Origin: CAYPZT01 sp964415435
Lineage (GTDB): Bacteria > Patescibacteriota > Microgenomatia > UBA1406 > GWC2-37-13
Length of the DNA: 30,787 nt
Direction: 5' to 3'
Assembly: GCA_964415435.1 (NCBI GenBank)
Contig: CAYPZT010000011.1
Location: 1-30,787, forward strand
Made by a program: the position numbers and the translations under genes. This document shows positions 7,677 through 16,536 of the stretch, piece by piece (the first letter of the stretch is position 1; each line of letters begins with the position of its first letter). The notes beneath the pieces are model-generated. The model was given only the letters and a program-made list of their open reading frames with translations. It searched no databases and was not told the DNA's origin.

Positions 7677-7714
7677 CGGATGCAGATGGTGGGAGATCAG
7701 CCTATTGTATATGG

Positions 7715-7720
7715 TAAAAT
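7715..7720 (+). promoter_or_regulatory. Extended -10 for the M1 aminopeptidase gene
   Basis: TGG followed by TAAAAT, 15 bases before the ATG at 7736. The predicted leader is only about 9 nt and has no Shine-Dalgarno. Confidence 0.4.
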
Positions 7721-7735
7721 AGTGCTTAAAACAGT

Positions 7736-10198
7736 ATGGTGAAACCATTACATTATGCACTTACGATTGAGCCTGACCTCGGCGCATTCACTTTCAGGGG
7801 AAACATAATAATAGATCTAGTTGCGGATCATGATGTGTCATCTGTGACGCTCGACGCTCATGAGGAGCTCCAGATTCTCCAATGTAATGCAATAGAAGGT
7901 GAACTGCAGCGCAAACTGACATTCAAAAAAAGGAAGAATACCGTTATTGTTACATTTCCTTTAACTGCAGGCAAGCCGGTAAAGTTGTATCTTGCCTTTG
8001 AGGGGAAACTTGAGGATAATTTGGCAGGTTTCTACAGAAGCTCGTATCAGTACAAGGGTAAAGTTGGGTATGTAGCAACTACGCAGTTTGAAGCTGCAGA
8101 AGCAAAACGTGCATTTCCATGTTTCGATAACCCTTCCCTCAAGGCAACCTTTGTTGTCACCATGATTGTTGATAAAAGACACACGGCCATTTCCAATACT
8201 CTTCCCGTTTCTGAAAAAAAACTTCCTGGTGAAAAAAAACTTGTAACATTTGCAATGACGCCTGTAATGTCAACCTATCTTCTCTATCTGGGAGCGGGTG
8301 ACTGGGAAGTAGTTCAGAAGAAGTATGGCAAACTTACCATAAGAGGAATTACAACTCCTGGAAAATCGAAACACGCAGCTTATGCTATGGAATGGGCTGC
8401 AAAATCACTTCGGTTCTATGAATCATATTTTGGCCAGCCGTATCCGCTCGAGAAACTGGATCTAATAGCCGTGCCAGATTTTGCTGCGGGTGCCATGGAA
8501 AACTGGGGAGCAATTACATTTCGAGAAAATGCTCTCCTCTACTACGAAAATTCAAGCTCTATCGCGACCAAACAGAGAATTGCTGAAGTGGTTGCTCATG
8601 AACTGGTTCATCAGTGGTTCGGCAATCTCGTAACAATGAAGTGGTGGGAAGACTTATGGCTTAACGAAAGTTTTGCAACTTACATGGCCTATAAGGCAAT
8701 CAATAAGTTTTATCCAGACTGGGAAATATGGACCGAATACGTGTCTTATGCATATTTCGGCGGAATGGCTTTAGACAGTTTGAAATCTTCACATCCAGTG
8801 AAGGTAAAGGTTGAAAAAGTAGAAGACATCGATGAGTTGTTTGATGAAATAGCGTATGAAAAAGGCGGAAGTGTGTTGAGGATGCTTGATGAATTCTTGA
8901 CAGAAGCGACTTTTCGGAAAGGTCTGCAAAAATATATAAGCACATTTGCATATGCAAATGCAGAGGCACACGATTTATGGGAATCTCTGGAATCGGTTTC
9001 CGAAGTTCCGGTGGTAAATCTGATTCAGAAATATCTTAAGCAGACAGGATATCCTGTCGTACAGGTAGATAAAAGCGGCAACAAACTTGTTTTAAAACAA
9101 AAACGATTTCTTTTTCTTGACGGAGAGCACTCCGGTTTGTGGGACATTCCGCTTGTTATCCAGACAGATGGTAGAAAGGAAATAAGGCACCTTCTCTCCA
9201 AGAAAAATGAAGTGATCAAAACAGATGTAAAAGAATATACCTATATCAATCACGACTACGCCGGTTTTTTTATAAGCTCATATAGTTCGCTTCTGCTTGA
9301 CAGTCTTGGGGTGCAGCGCAAGAAGCTCTCATCTATCGACAAAATCGGGTTGATACATGATCTATTCGCACTTGTACTGGGACTGCAGTCGGACATGCTG
9401 TCTGCAGTAAATTATGTTGCTTCTTATTTTAAAGAAGAAAAAGATCCTGAAACACTGTCCTACATACAAGCAAAATTAATGGGGCTGTACTTTCTTACTC
9501 CACGTCCGCAACTCAAGGAACTACTGCTTTATCTGGCAAAAAGTGCACTCAGCATAACGGGTTACAATCCTCAAAAAAAGGAAAATCCAAAAGTTACAAC
9601 GCTTCGAAACGGTGCCTTGTCAACGTTGTCATTTTTTGATGACAAGGAGGTGCAGGTATTTCTCAAAAAGAAATTCGACGAACATATAAAAGACAAGAAG
9701 CCGATAGAACCAGACATAAGAGGAGTAGTGTATGGAGGTGTTGTTTGGCAGGATAATCGTTATTACGAGAAGATACTTAAAATGTATCGAGAGTCCTCTA
9801 TTATCGAAGAGCAGGTAAAGTTTCTCATGGCGCTAGGTAATACGAAGAATAAGCGCTTTATAAAAAAAACACTGGACTTTGCTCTGAGCAAGGAAGTGCG
9901 CTTCGCAAATATTCTCTACGTTGTAGTATCGGTAAGTCGCAACCCCTATGGAAAGCAGATAGTATTGGACTGGATTCTGGATCATTTTCAAGAAATGAGA
10001 GAAAAGACCGGAGGACATGCAAACACAATTTTAAGAAGAATGCTCAAAACCGTAATTCCAACCTGTGCTGTGGGGAGAGAAAAAGAAGCGGTTATGTTTC
10101 TAAGGAAGAATAAACTGCCGGGGATGGAAAAAACGTATGAACAGATAGAAGAAGAGCTTACTGTCTACTCTCGTTTTACGAAACGATACGCCTCTTGA
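7736..10198 (+). CDS. M1-family zinc aminopeptidase
   Basis: 820 residues, normal for tricorn-interacting-factor/puromycin-sensitive type M1 enzymes. The N-terminal beta domain starts KPLHYALTIEPDLGAFTFRG. The exopeptidase signature GAMEN is at 252-256, the zinc-binding HELVH at 288-292 and the third ligand E311 in LWLNESFATY. AYEKGGSVLRML carries the conserved Tyr. The C-terminal half is a helical ERAP1-C-like domain. There is no signal peptide, so it should act in the cytoplasm, removing N-terminal residues from peptides, useful to a scavenging cell. It is a single-gene + strand unit whose last 23 bases overlap convergent miaB. Confidence 0.93.
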   Translation: MVKPLHYALTIEPDLGAFTFRGNIIIDLVADHDVSSVTLDAHEELQILQCNAIEGELQRKLTFKKRKNTVIVTFPLTAGKPVKLYLAFEGKLEDNLAGFYRSSYQYKGKVGYVATTQFEAAEAKRAFPCFDNPSLKATFVVTMIVDKRHTAISNTLPVSEKKLPGEKKLVTFAMTPVMSTYLLYLGAGDWEVVQKKYGKLTIRGITTPGKSKHAAYAMEWAAKSLRFYESYFGQPYPLEKLDLIAVPDFAAGAMENWGAITFRENALLYYENSSSIATKQRIAEVVAHELVHQWFGNLVTMKWWEDLWLNESFATYMAYKAINKFYPDWEIWTEYVSYAYFGGMALDSLKSSHPVKVKVEKVEDIDELFDEIAYEKGGSVLRMLDEFLTEATFRKGLQKYISTFAYANAEAHDLWESLESVSEVPVVNLIQKYLKQTGYPVVQVDKSGNKLVLKQKRFLFLDGEHSGLWDIPLVIQTDGRKEIRHLLSKKNEVIKTDVKEYTYINHDYAGFFISSYSSLLLDSLGVQRKKLSSIDKIGLIHDLFALVLGLQSDMLSAVNYVASYFKEEKDPETLSYIQAKLMGLYFLTPRPQLKELLLYLAKSALSITGYNPQKKENPKVTTLRNGALSTLSFFDDKEVQVFLKKKFDEHIKDKKPIEPDIRGVVYGGVVWQDNRYYEKILKMYRESSIIEEQVKFLMALGNTKNKRFIKKTLDFALSKEVRFANILYVVVSVSRNPYGKQIVLDWILDHFQEMREKTGGHANTILRRMLKTVIPTCAVGREKEAVMFLRKNKLPGMEKTYEQIEEELTVYSRFTKRYAS

Positions 10199-11462
10199 GG
10201 TGCGGTTTGTTTATGAGCTCTTCAAGTGCCAGCCAGCGACTTTTCTTGATTGCATGGGGTACGTCATCATTAAGTATTTTTGTAGCGGCTGTCATGGGTC
10301 GCTCTGAATAGATAGATATATACGCCTTCTCAAACTGCGCCTGTTTTGAAAGGTTTACTGTGCTTTGAAATTCTTTATCGGTTTCTCCACAAAATCCGAC
10401 GATAATGTCGGTTGTGAGCTTAAGATCAGGAACCGCGGCTCTTAATCTTTTTACGACTTTGAGATATTCTGTTGAAGTGTACCATCTGTTCATCCGGTGA
10501 AGTACCTGGTCGTCTCCCGACTGAACAGGAAGGTGAATGGTGCGGCTAATATTCTTATGCTTACCGATGACTTCGATAAGCTCATCAGTAAAGTCCCAGG
10601 GATTGGAAGAGAAGAAATCAACAGTTTCAAAACCCATCTCTGCAATTTCCTCAAGAAGGTGAGGGAAAAGAGTGGGGATGCGATAGCGGCCAAGATGTTG
10701 AATATGCGTGATTTTTTTGGAACCTCGATACTCATTTTTCTCGCGCGCTTCACCCGACGGGTCACCCAAGCGACTGCTTCGAAAAAGGGTATCTTCGTTT
10801 TTGACTTCTGCTTTTTGTTCCTGCTCCTGTTTCTGAAAATACGTTTTCGGCAGATCACGCATGACCTGTACATTTTCCTTGCCGAGTATAAGATCTGCTC
10901 CGTACGAGTTCACGTTCTGTCCGAGTAACGTTACTTTCTTATACCCTTCTTGTTTCAGCCTTTTACATTCGCTAATAATGTCATTATACGGACGGCTTAT
11001 TTCACGCCCCCGGGTAAAAGGGACAATGCAAAAGGTGCAAAAGTTATTGCAGCCATTTGAGATTGGCACCCATGCCGACTCGGCGTCCATCCGGTGAGGC
11101 ATAGTATCAAACCCAACTTCTTCTATAGGCATAAATTCATCTACACCAGGCATACGTGTTTTTATCTTATTAAGATATTTACCGGTTGCATCTCTGAATG
11201 CCAGACCTACCATACAGCCGGTTACTATTATTTTCATAAAATTGTCTTTTTTGCGTTTCTTCTTCAGTTCGGCAACATTTTGGATAAGTCCGTAGACACG
11301 TTCTTCAGCGGAATGCCGCACCATACATGTATTGACTATCACATAATTGGCATCTTTATATGTATTCGTTTCACTAAAGCCTTTATTTTTGAAGATAGCG
11401 CCGATACGCTCGGAATCGGCTTTATTTTGTTGACAGCCAAATGTCTTGATGAAATATTTCAT
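10176..11462 (-). CDS. miaB: MiaB-like tRNA methylthiotransferase, TRAM-less, with an insertion
   Basis: 428 residues. The N-terminal UPF0004 domain has the [4Fe-4S] ligands C10, C46 and C83. The radical-SAM cluster is C138, C142 and C145 in NGCNNFCTFCIVPF, and LLGQNVNSYG follows. MiaB converts N6-isopentenyl-A37 to ms2i6A37 in tRNAs. Two oddities are visible. Residues about 200-260 are an extra segment between LLGQNVNSYG and the FSSNPWDFT strand, containing a palindromic insert. The protein stops about ten residues after the radical-SAM domain (LALEELINKPHL), so the TRAM RNA-binding domain is missing. MtaB or RimO are alternatives, but the FGCQQNKADSE start fits MiaB best. Confidence 0.85.
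   Translation of the reverse strand: MKYFIKTFGCQQNKADSERIGAIFKNKGFSETNTYKDANYVIVNTCMVRHSAEERVYGLIQNVAELKKKRKKDNFMKIIVTGCMVGLAFRDATGKYLNKIKTRMPGVDEFMPIEEVGFDTMPHRMDAESAWVPISNGCNNFCTFCIVPFTRGREISRPYNDIISECKRLKQEGYKKVTLLGQNVNSYGADLILGKENVQVMRDLPKTYFQKQEQEQKAEVKNEDTLFRSSRLGDPSGEAREKNEYRGSKKITHIQHLGRYRIPTLFPHLLEEIAEMGFETVDFFSSNPWDFTDELIEVIGKHKNISRTIHLPVQSGDDQVLHRMNRWYTSTEYLKVVKRLRAAVPDLKLTTDIIVGFCGETDKEFQSTVNLSKQAQFEKAYISIYSERPMTAATKILNDDVPHAIKKSRWLALEELINKPHLKRRIVS
10735..10786. repeat. Palindromic insert within the miaB coding region
   Basis: A 52-bp nested inverted repeat: TTTTTC (10735-10740) pairs with GAAAAA (10781-10786), CGCTT (10746-10750) with AAGCG (10768-10772), and an inner ACCC/GGGT hairpin sits between. 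It is in frame and encodes RSSRLGDPSGEAREK, inside a segment absent from typical MiaB. This resembles the protein-coding palindromic elements known from Rickettsia. Only one copy is seen in this window. Confidence 0.5.
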
Positions 11463-11470
11463 GGATGAAC

Positions 11471-11476
11471 ATTATA
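11471..11476 (-). promoter_or_regulatory. -10 element for miaB
   Basis: Minus-strand TATAAT ending eight bases before the miaB ATG at 11462, so miaB can be transcribed on its own with almost no leader, although it follows a same-strand gene at 49 bp. Confidence 0.5.
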
Positions 11477-11511
11477 CACGGAACCTATATTGGTTCGTAT
11501 ATTTCTTTTTC

Positions 11512-12588
11512 CTACGACGTGCCTCGTGTTATGTGGGGGTGTGATTTTTTGATAGTTTCTATTATGTACATAAAAGCGAGGAGTATGAGTGCGATGGTAA
11601 CAAAAACAATAAGTTTTTCTTGGCCCTGGAGAAATAAACTCGAAAGCCCCAGGATAAGAGAGACTGTCCAGTAAAAAACCGCAATTCTTCGCTTGCCCCA
11701 CCCGATCTCAAGGAGTCGATGATGGAAGTGTCCCCAGTCTGCCTTAAAAGGGGACTTCTTGTTTTTTATTCTTCTAAGGATCGCATATGAAGCATCAATC
11801 ATAGGAACCGAAAGGACAAGAAGTGCAGTCCCGACTTTGCCGAAAGACAGAATGGATAAGATACCAAGAAGAAATCCAGCAAGCGCTCCTCCGCCATAAC
11901 CCGGCATAATTTTTTGGGGAAAAAAATTATGGGGAAGAAAGCCTAAAAATGCACCGGCTATTATAAAAGAAAACAACGACACGGACTGTACTGAAATATC
12001 ATGATGGGTAAACCTCTGTGCCACAAGGCCCAAAAAAATGGCCGTTATGGCGACAAAGCCCGGCAGTTGTCCATCGACACCCTTGCTCCAGTTCACCATA
12101 TTCATGGTCCATGTAAGCCAGAGGATAGCCAAAACATCTGCGATGATAAGAATGGAATGAACCCCAAAAAAGTTTATATCTATACTCCATTGGCCTGTGT
12201 TTATAAGTCCTATAAACGGAATATTGATAAAAGGAATTCCGAGACCAAATCCGATCACCATAGTTGAGATAAAAAGGTTGATGATGAAGCGAAGATAGGG
12301 CGAAAGATCGAAGTAATCGTCGAGCACTCCCATAAGGACTAGAAGAGAGCTTGAAATAAGTATTCCACTCAATATCTTGTTTAAGGGAAGCACAAGAATA
12401 GAAGTAATAAGAATCGCCAAAAATATCGGAATACCGCCTCCACGGGGAATAACTCCTGAATGGGTATGTGCAGGATGGAACCGTTTTGATTTATCAGTTA
12501 CAAGACCATACTTTTTTGCCAACATGATGGTGGGGAACGTAAGAAAGTAGGAGATGCCAAGTGAAACAAATAGGACGGCCAGTTCCAT
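11512..12588 (-). CDS. WecA/TagO-like polyprenyl-phosphate sugar-1-phosphate transferase
   Basis: 358 residues from the ATG at 12588 and about ten membrane helices. Motifs of the MraY/WecA superfamily appear in order: PRGGGIPIF, LMGVLDDYFDL with the Mg2+-binding DD pair (about 90-91), MNMVNWSKGVDG (about 162-173), and the WecA/TagO-type cytosolic loop ADWGHFHHRLLEIGW. It would transfer a HexNAc-1-phosphate from a UDP-sugar to undecaprenyl phosphate, starting a surface polysaccharide. The His loop argues for WecA/TagO rather than MraY. The ATG begins one base after the stop of the small membrane protein; an upstream TTG at 12618 would overlap that gene and is not preferred. Confidence 0.88.
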   Translation of the reverse strand: MELAVLFVSLGISYFLTFPTIMLAKKYGLVTDKSKRFHPAHTHSGVIPRGGGIPIFLAILITSILVLPLNKILSGILISSSLLVLMGVLDDYFDLSPYLRFIINLFISTMVIGFGLGIPFINIPFIGLINTGQWSIDINFFGVHSILIIADVLAILWLTWTMNMVNWSKGVDGQLPGFVAITAIFLGLVAQRFTHHDISVQSVSLFSFIIAGAFLGFLPHNFFPQKIMPGYGGGALAGFLLGILSILSFGKVGTALLVLSVPMIDASYAILRRIKNKKSPFKADWGHFHHRLLEIGWGKRRIAVFYWTVSLILGLSSLFLQGQEKLIVFVTIALILLAFMYIIETIKKSHPHITRGTS

Positions 12589-12589
12589 A

Positions 12590-12895
12590 TCAGCTAATGA
12601 GAAAAAGTATCTTCGCAAAGATACCGGTAAAACTTACAATCAGAAATACATTTGTATAAAATATCACTTGTTTCACAAAAGTGTTCCCGCTATAAAATCT
12701 GCGATAAAGATAGCTGTTAGCAATAACGAGCACATTCATGAGAACAGGAAGCAGCGCGATCATCCACAGATCACCTAACTGTTCCTCCCCCTGATTATGG
12801 GAATAAAAAAGGGGAACCTGAGGAGGTAATGAGTTTAGTTTATAGAAAAACAAACCAGCCTGTGCAATATTTGCCGCTATAAGAGCATACCACAT
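12590..12895 (-). CDS. Small three-helix membrane protein, DUF1648-like
   Basis: 101 residues. Hydrophobic segments lie at about 2-17, 41-61 and 75-98. The loop LNSLPPQVPLFYSHNQGEEQ resembles DUF1648, where an LPxxIPxHF pattern follows the first helix, but I do not assign a function. It lies between glyA and the WecA-like transferase, one base before the latter's ATG, so the two are probably co-translated. Its own -10 (TATAAT, minus strand 12908-12903) ends seven bases before the ATG. Confidence 0.7.
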   Translation of the reverse strand: MWYALIAANIAQAGLFFYKLNSLPPQVPLFYSHNQGEEQLGDLWMIALLPVLMNVLVIANSYLYRRFYSGNTFVKQVIFYTNVFLIVSFTGIFAKILFLIS

Positions 12896-12902
12896 GAGGT
12901 AT

Positions 12903-12908
12903 ATTATA
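12903..12908 (-). promoter_or_regulatory. -10 element, leaderless-type start
   Basis: Minus-strand TATAAT ending seven bases before the ATG at 12895, in the 21-bp gap after glyA; an internal start for the downstream genes. Confidence 0.5.
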
Positions 12909-12916
12909 AACTTTTA

Positions 12917-14248
12917 TTACCAGGCGTAAATTGGATATTTTTTTGCGAAGGTTCGAATGTCGGAGCGTATTTGTCTGATTTTTGCGTTACCGGCAATTTT
13001 TTTGCGGAATGCCGAAATATATGTGACGCGGTCTTTCTTGTCATTCGGCAACCTATATTCCTTCACCTCGCTCAACACTTCGGCCATCCACTTTCCTATC
13101 TTTTTCATCTCCTTTTCCTTCATGCCTCGAGTCGTGAGAGCTGGTGTGCCTATCCGGACACCAGACGGATAGAATGGCGAAGAAGGTTCACCAGGGATGG
13201 TGTTTTTATTTAAGGTCATGCCTGCCAGATCAAGAGCATATTGTGCAAATACTCCTCCGCCTGGCCCAAGAACTGGGGTTAGATCGATGAGAATCAGATG
13301 ATTTTCTGTCCCATTCCCAACGAGCGTTATCTTGTTTTTCTTAAGCTCCTCAGCTAATGCTTTGGCATTGCTAACAATCTGTTTGCCATAACGTTTGAAG
13401 GCGGGGCTGGCTGCCTGTTTCAGGGCTACCGCGATTGCTGCTGTTGTGTGATCGTGAGGGCCTCCCTGAAGACCAGGGAAAACAGCCCGATCGATCTTTT
13501 CTGCTAATTCTGGATCTTTTTTCAGACCTTTTCTGGTAACCATGATCATGCCGCCACGGGGCCCCCTCAAAGTCTTATGTGTAGTGGTCGTAATAATGTG
13601 CGCATGTTTGGAGGGATCTACATGTGCGCCTGCAATAACGAGACCTACAGTATGTGCGATGTCGGTCGCGAAATATGCCCCCACTTCGTCTGCGATTTCT
13701 GCAAACTTCTTGAACTCGTATTGAAATACATAGGCGGTCGCCCCGGCCCAAATAAGTTTAGGTTTATACTTCTTTGCCAGCTTGCGCACTTCATCAAAAT
13801 CCACTTTTCCATCTTTTTTTACGTGGTAGGGAACTGAGTTATAGAAGATGCCGGTTGCTGAAACTTTCCATCCGTGAGTGAGATGTCCACCGTCTGTAAG
13901 GTTAAGGCCCATCACTGTGTCACCTGGCTTAAGGGTAGCCAGGTACACCGCAAGATTTGCGGGTGATCCTGAATAAGGTTGCACATTAACATGGGGCACA
14001 TCAAATATTTTTTTTGCTCTTTCCTGAGCAAGTTGTTCAATATCATCTACTACTTCGTTTCCGGCATAGTATCGTTTTTTTGGATATCCTTCAGAATATT
14101 TATTGGTGAGTACGGAGCCCATCGCTTCAAGCACAGCATGAGAAACATAGTTTTCGGAAGGAATCATTTCAAGACCTTCCTTTTGCCGTTTTTCTTCTTG
14201 TCTGAGGAGAGCGCTTATCTGAGGATCAATGTCACGAAGATTTTTCAT
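12917..14248 (-). CDS. glyA: Serine hydroxymethyltransferase
   Basis: 443 residues from the ATG at 14248. It is a PLP enzyme: LEMIPSENYVS near the N-terminus, YPKKRYYAGNEVVDDIE, D196 and H199 in TDIAHTVG, and PLP-binding K225 in ITTTTHKTLRGPRGG. It interconverts serine and glycine with tetrahydrofolate, supplying C1 units. A TTG two codons upstream is a possible start, but a TATTCT -10 ends seven bases before the ATG. It lies 46 bp after the PBP gene; the link to wall genes is probably positional. Confidence 0.95.
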   Translation of the reverse strand: MKNLRDIDPQISALLRQEEKRQKEGLEMIPSENYVSHAVLEAMGSVLTNKYSEGYPKKRYYAGNEVVDDIEQLAQERAKKIFDVPHVNVQPYSGSPANLAVYLATLKPGDTVMGLNLTDGGHLTHGWKVSATGIFYNSVPYHVKKDGKVDFDEVRKLAKKYKPKLIWAGATAYVFQYEFKKFAEIADEVGAYFATDIAHTVGLVIAGAHVDPSKHAHIITTTTHKTLRGPRGGMIMVTRKGLKKDPELAEKIDRAVFPGLQGGPHDHTTAAIAVALKQAASPAFKRYGKQIVSNAKALAEELKKNKITLVGNGTENHLILIDLTPVLGPGGGVFAQYALDLAGMTLNKNTIPGEPSSPFYPSGVRIGTPALTTRGMKEKEMKKIGKWMAEVLSEVKEYRLPNDKKDRVTYISAFRKKIAGNAKIRQIRSDIRTFAKKYPIYAW

Positions 14249-14255
14249 GACCAAA

Positions 14256-14261
14256 AGAATA
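14256..14261 (-). promoter_or_regulatory. Extended -10 for glyA
   Basis: Minus-strand TGG followed by TATTCT (14261-14256), ending seven bases before the ATG at 14248. It supports that ATG over the TTG at 14254, and predicts a leaderless mRNA. Confidence 0.45.
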
Positions 14262-14294
14262 CCACTCGGTTTTTAAAAAAGCAATGAGATATTA

Positions 14295-16472
14295 TTAAGG
14301 TGTAGAGGTAATGTTTAGAGTTGGTGTTGGAGAAGGTATATCGGTTGGGCTGCTGGTAGGGCTAGGTTTGTTTGTAGGTATAGCAGTCGGCTGTGAAGTT
14401 GGGGTGGGTGTAGATTCTTTCTTCCTCTCGTTCTTATCACTATCGGGTAATTTCTGGACAGATGTTGGAGTGACCGCGTCTTCGGAAGCAGTAGTTGCTG
14501 GGGAACAGGCTGTGTTTGGGAGTGTACCTCTCAAAAAGTATTCATTGTACCGGTTGTAGCTCGTGGATTGGATTGTTTTGTCACCATCCTTTTTTTCAGT
14601 CATGACCCTGTTACAGACGGCAACCTGAACGACACCGGGTGGAGCAGTAAACTGTTCAACCGGTGCATCACGTAAAAATTCCTCCATAAGTGCTCGCCAG
14701 ATAGGAGCGGCGCCAAGAGATCCAGCAATATTATCCATGGGAACGTTATTATTATTGCCAACCCATGAAGCGACAACGAGTTGCGGCGTATATCCAATTG
14801 TCCACGCGTCCTTATAGTTGTCGGTGGTTCCGGTCTTTACTGCGGCTGGACGGGAAATATTCAGAGCATTTCCAAATGTTTCTCTGCGTGCACTATTGTC
14901 TGACAAAATAGAGGAAACGAGAAAGGCAACCTCCGGTTCGATAACTTGTTGAGGGTCAGGTCTGTAATTGAAAATATTTTTTCCGTTCTTATCGGTAATC
15001 TCAAGTACAAGAGTGGGGCTTATCCGACTTCCCTTATTTGCAAATGCGCTATAAGCGCTTGCCATTTCCATGAGGCTTACTTCAGCAGTACCAAGAACGA
15101 ATGAAGGTCCATAGTCGGAGGTGTCCCGAAGGGAGGTTATCCCCATACGTTTTGCCATTTCCATTCCGGTAATAAGACTTACCTTTTCCATTACTTCGAC
15201 TGCAGGAACATTAAGTGAATTTGCAAGAGCTCGCCGCACCGTTACGGTGCCGCGGAACTTGCGATCATAATTTTGAGGTTTATAGTTCCCTTCAAATGTG
15301 GTGGGTCGGTCGGCGAGAAGAGTAGCGGGAGTGATAACGCGTTTTTCGAATCCTGCCGCATATATGATGGGTTTAAAAGCGGACCCTGGGGGACGCCGTG
15401 CGGTTACGATATTAAATTTCCCAAATTCATTATTGTTCCAGCTGACGCTTCCGACGAGCGCCTTTACCTCACCTGTACGCGGGTCGATTGCGACTGCGGC
15501 ACCATTGCTGACATTATTACCCTGCAATGTTGCTACTTGGTTCTGTACCGCGTTTTCTGCAAACTGCTGCCAGCCAATATCGAGAGTAGTGCGTACTTTA
15601 TATCCTGAACGGGCAACCTGTTCCTCACCGAAATTTTCAATAAGTTCATTCAGCACCATTATTGCAAAGTGTGGAGCATTTGAGTTGAGAGAACCTTCGT
15701 TTGGATTGGGATTATAGCTAAGCTTTTCGTCTGCGGCGTGCTGTCTCTGAGCTTCGGTTATGTATCCCTGTTCTGCCATCGCAGCGAGAACCAGGCGTTG
15801 CCGCACTTTTGCCGGTCCATCACTGCCATTGAACGGGGAGAGCGACGAAGGCGCTGGGAGCAGTCCAGCAAGAAGTGCGCTTTCAGAAACTGTAAGTTCA
15901 CTGGCTGTTTTTGCAAAGTATACCTCAGCCGCTTCCTCTATGCCGACAGCGCCCGAGCCAAAATAGACTGAATTGAGGTACATCTCGAGTATCTCATTTT
16001 TACTGTATTTTCGTTCGATTTCCTGGGCAAGGATTATTTCCTGGTATTTACGAAGAAAATTTTTTTCCGGGGTGAGAAGGACATTCTTAACAAGCTGTTG
16101 AGTAATAGTGGAACCGCCAGAAACGATCTCTCTTTGCATTATGTTGTTCCAGACCGATCGTGCGATGCCCCGAAGTGAAAACCCGGGGTGGTTGTAAAAA
16201 TCTTTATCTTCAATCGCGATAACAGCCTGCGGTACATGTTCGGGCAGTTCTGATAACGATACCGTTTTTTTTACCTTTCCCTCATAAAAGGAAAAGAACG
16301 GTTTATTCTGCCGGTCCATCAAAACCACCCCACGGTTATTGCGGTTCATGATCGTTGCCTTGCTCTGCAGATCCCGGGCGAAATACACATATGTGAAAAG
16401 AGGGATGCCTAGGACTATGAGAAGTGTAGCAATATATACCTGTAAGTAGCCGACAAACCGCAGTTTATACAT
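14295..16472 (-). CDS. Class A penicillin-binding protein (PBP1A-like)
   Basis: 725 residues from the ATG at 16472; a GTG two codons earlier (16478) is possible. One N-terminal membrane anchor (about 8-33). The GT51 glycosyltransferase domain has catalytic E88 in IAIEDKDFYNHPG and GGSTITQQLVKN. The transpeptidase domain has S364-xx-K367 (RPPGSAFKP), S419-L-N and K546-T-G. It polymerises and cross-links peptidoglycan outside the membrane. The last 40 or so residues are a Pro/Ser/Thr-rich tail (PTPTSQPTAIPTNKPSP and on), likely wall-spanning. It lies 64 bp downstream of the carboxypeptidase, in one wall operon. A TATAAG/TTATAA -10 lies 5-6 bases before the ATG. Confidence 0.95.
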   Translation of the reverse strand: MYKLRFVGYLQVYIATLLIVLGIPLFTYVYFARDLQSKATIMNRNNRGVVLMDRQNKPFFSFYEGKVKKTVSLSELPEHVPQAVIAIEDKDFYNHPGFSLRGIARSVWNNIMQREIVSGGSTITQQLVKNVLLTPEKNFLRKYQEIILAQEIERKYSKNEILEMYLNSVYFGSGAVGIEEAAEVYFAKTASELTVSESALLAGLLPAPSSLSPFNGSDGPAKVRQRLVLAAMAEQGYITEAQRQHAADEKLSYNPNPNEGSLNSNAPHFAIMVLNELIENFGEEQVARSGYKVRTTLDIGWQQFAENAVQNQVATLQGNNVSNGAAVAIDPRTGEVKALVGSVSWNNNEFGKFNIVTARRPPGSAFKPIIYAAGFEKRVITPATLLADRPTTFEGNYKPQNYDRKFRGTVTVRRALANSLNVPAVEVMEKVSLITGMEMAKRMGITSLRDTSDYGPSFVLGTAEVSLMEMASAYSAFANKGSRISPTLVLEITDKNGKNIFNYRPDPQQVIEPEVAFLVSSILSDNSARRETFGNALNISRPAAVKTGTTDNYKDAWTIGYTPQLVVASWVGNNNNVPMDNIAGSLGAAPIWRALMEEFLRDAPVEQFTAPPGVVQVAVCNRVMTEKKDGDKTIQSTSYNRYNEYFLRGTLPNTACSPATTASEDAVTPTSVQKLPDSDKNERKKESTPTPTSQPTAIPTNKPSPTSSPTDIPSPTPTLNITSTP

Positions 16473-16536
16473 ATCCACTTATAAAACACGTCCTTAAGCA
16501 GAGCCGTAATAGTTCAGCAAGAACTCAGTAAGAGCA

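Noticed and set aside
12589..12618. TTG start for the WecA-like transferase at 12618.
   Set aside because: It would overlap the upstream gene by 29 bases; the ATG at 12588 directly follows that gene's stop.
14295..14420. The Pro/Thr-rich end of the PBP as a DNA repeat or frameshift artefact.
   Set aside because: Such tails are common in class A PBPs; the frame stays open to a normal stop and the repeats are only loose at the DNA level.
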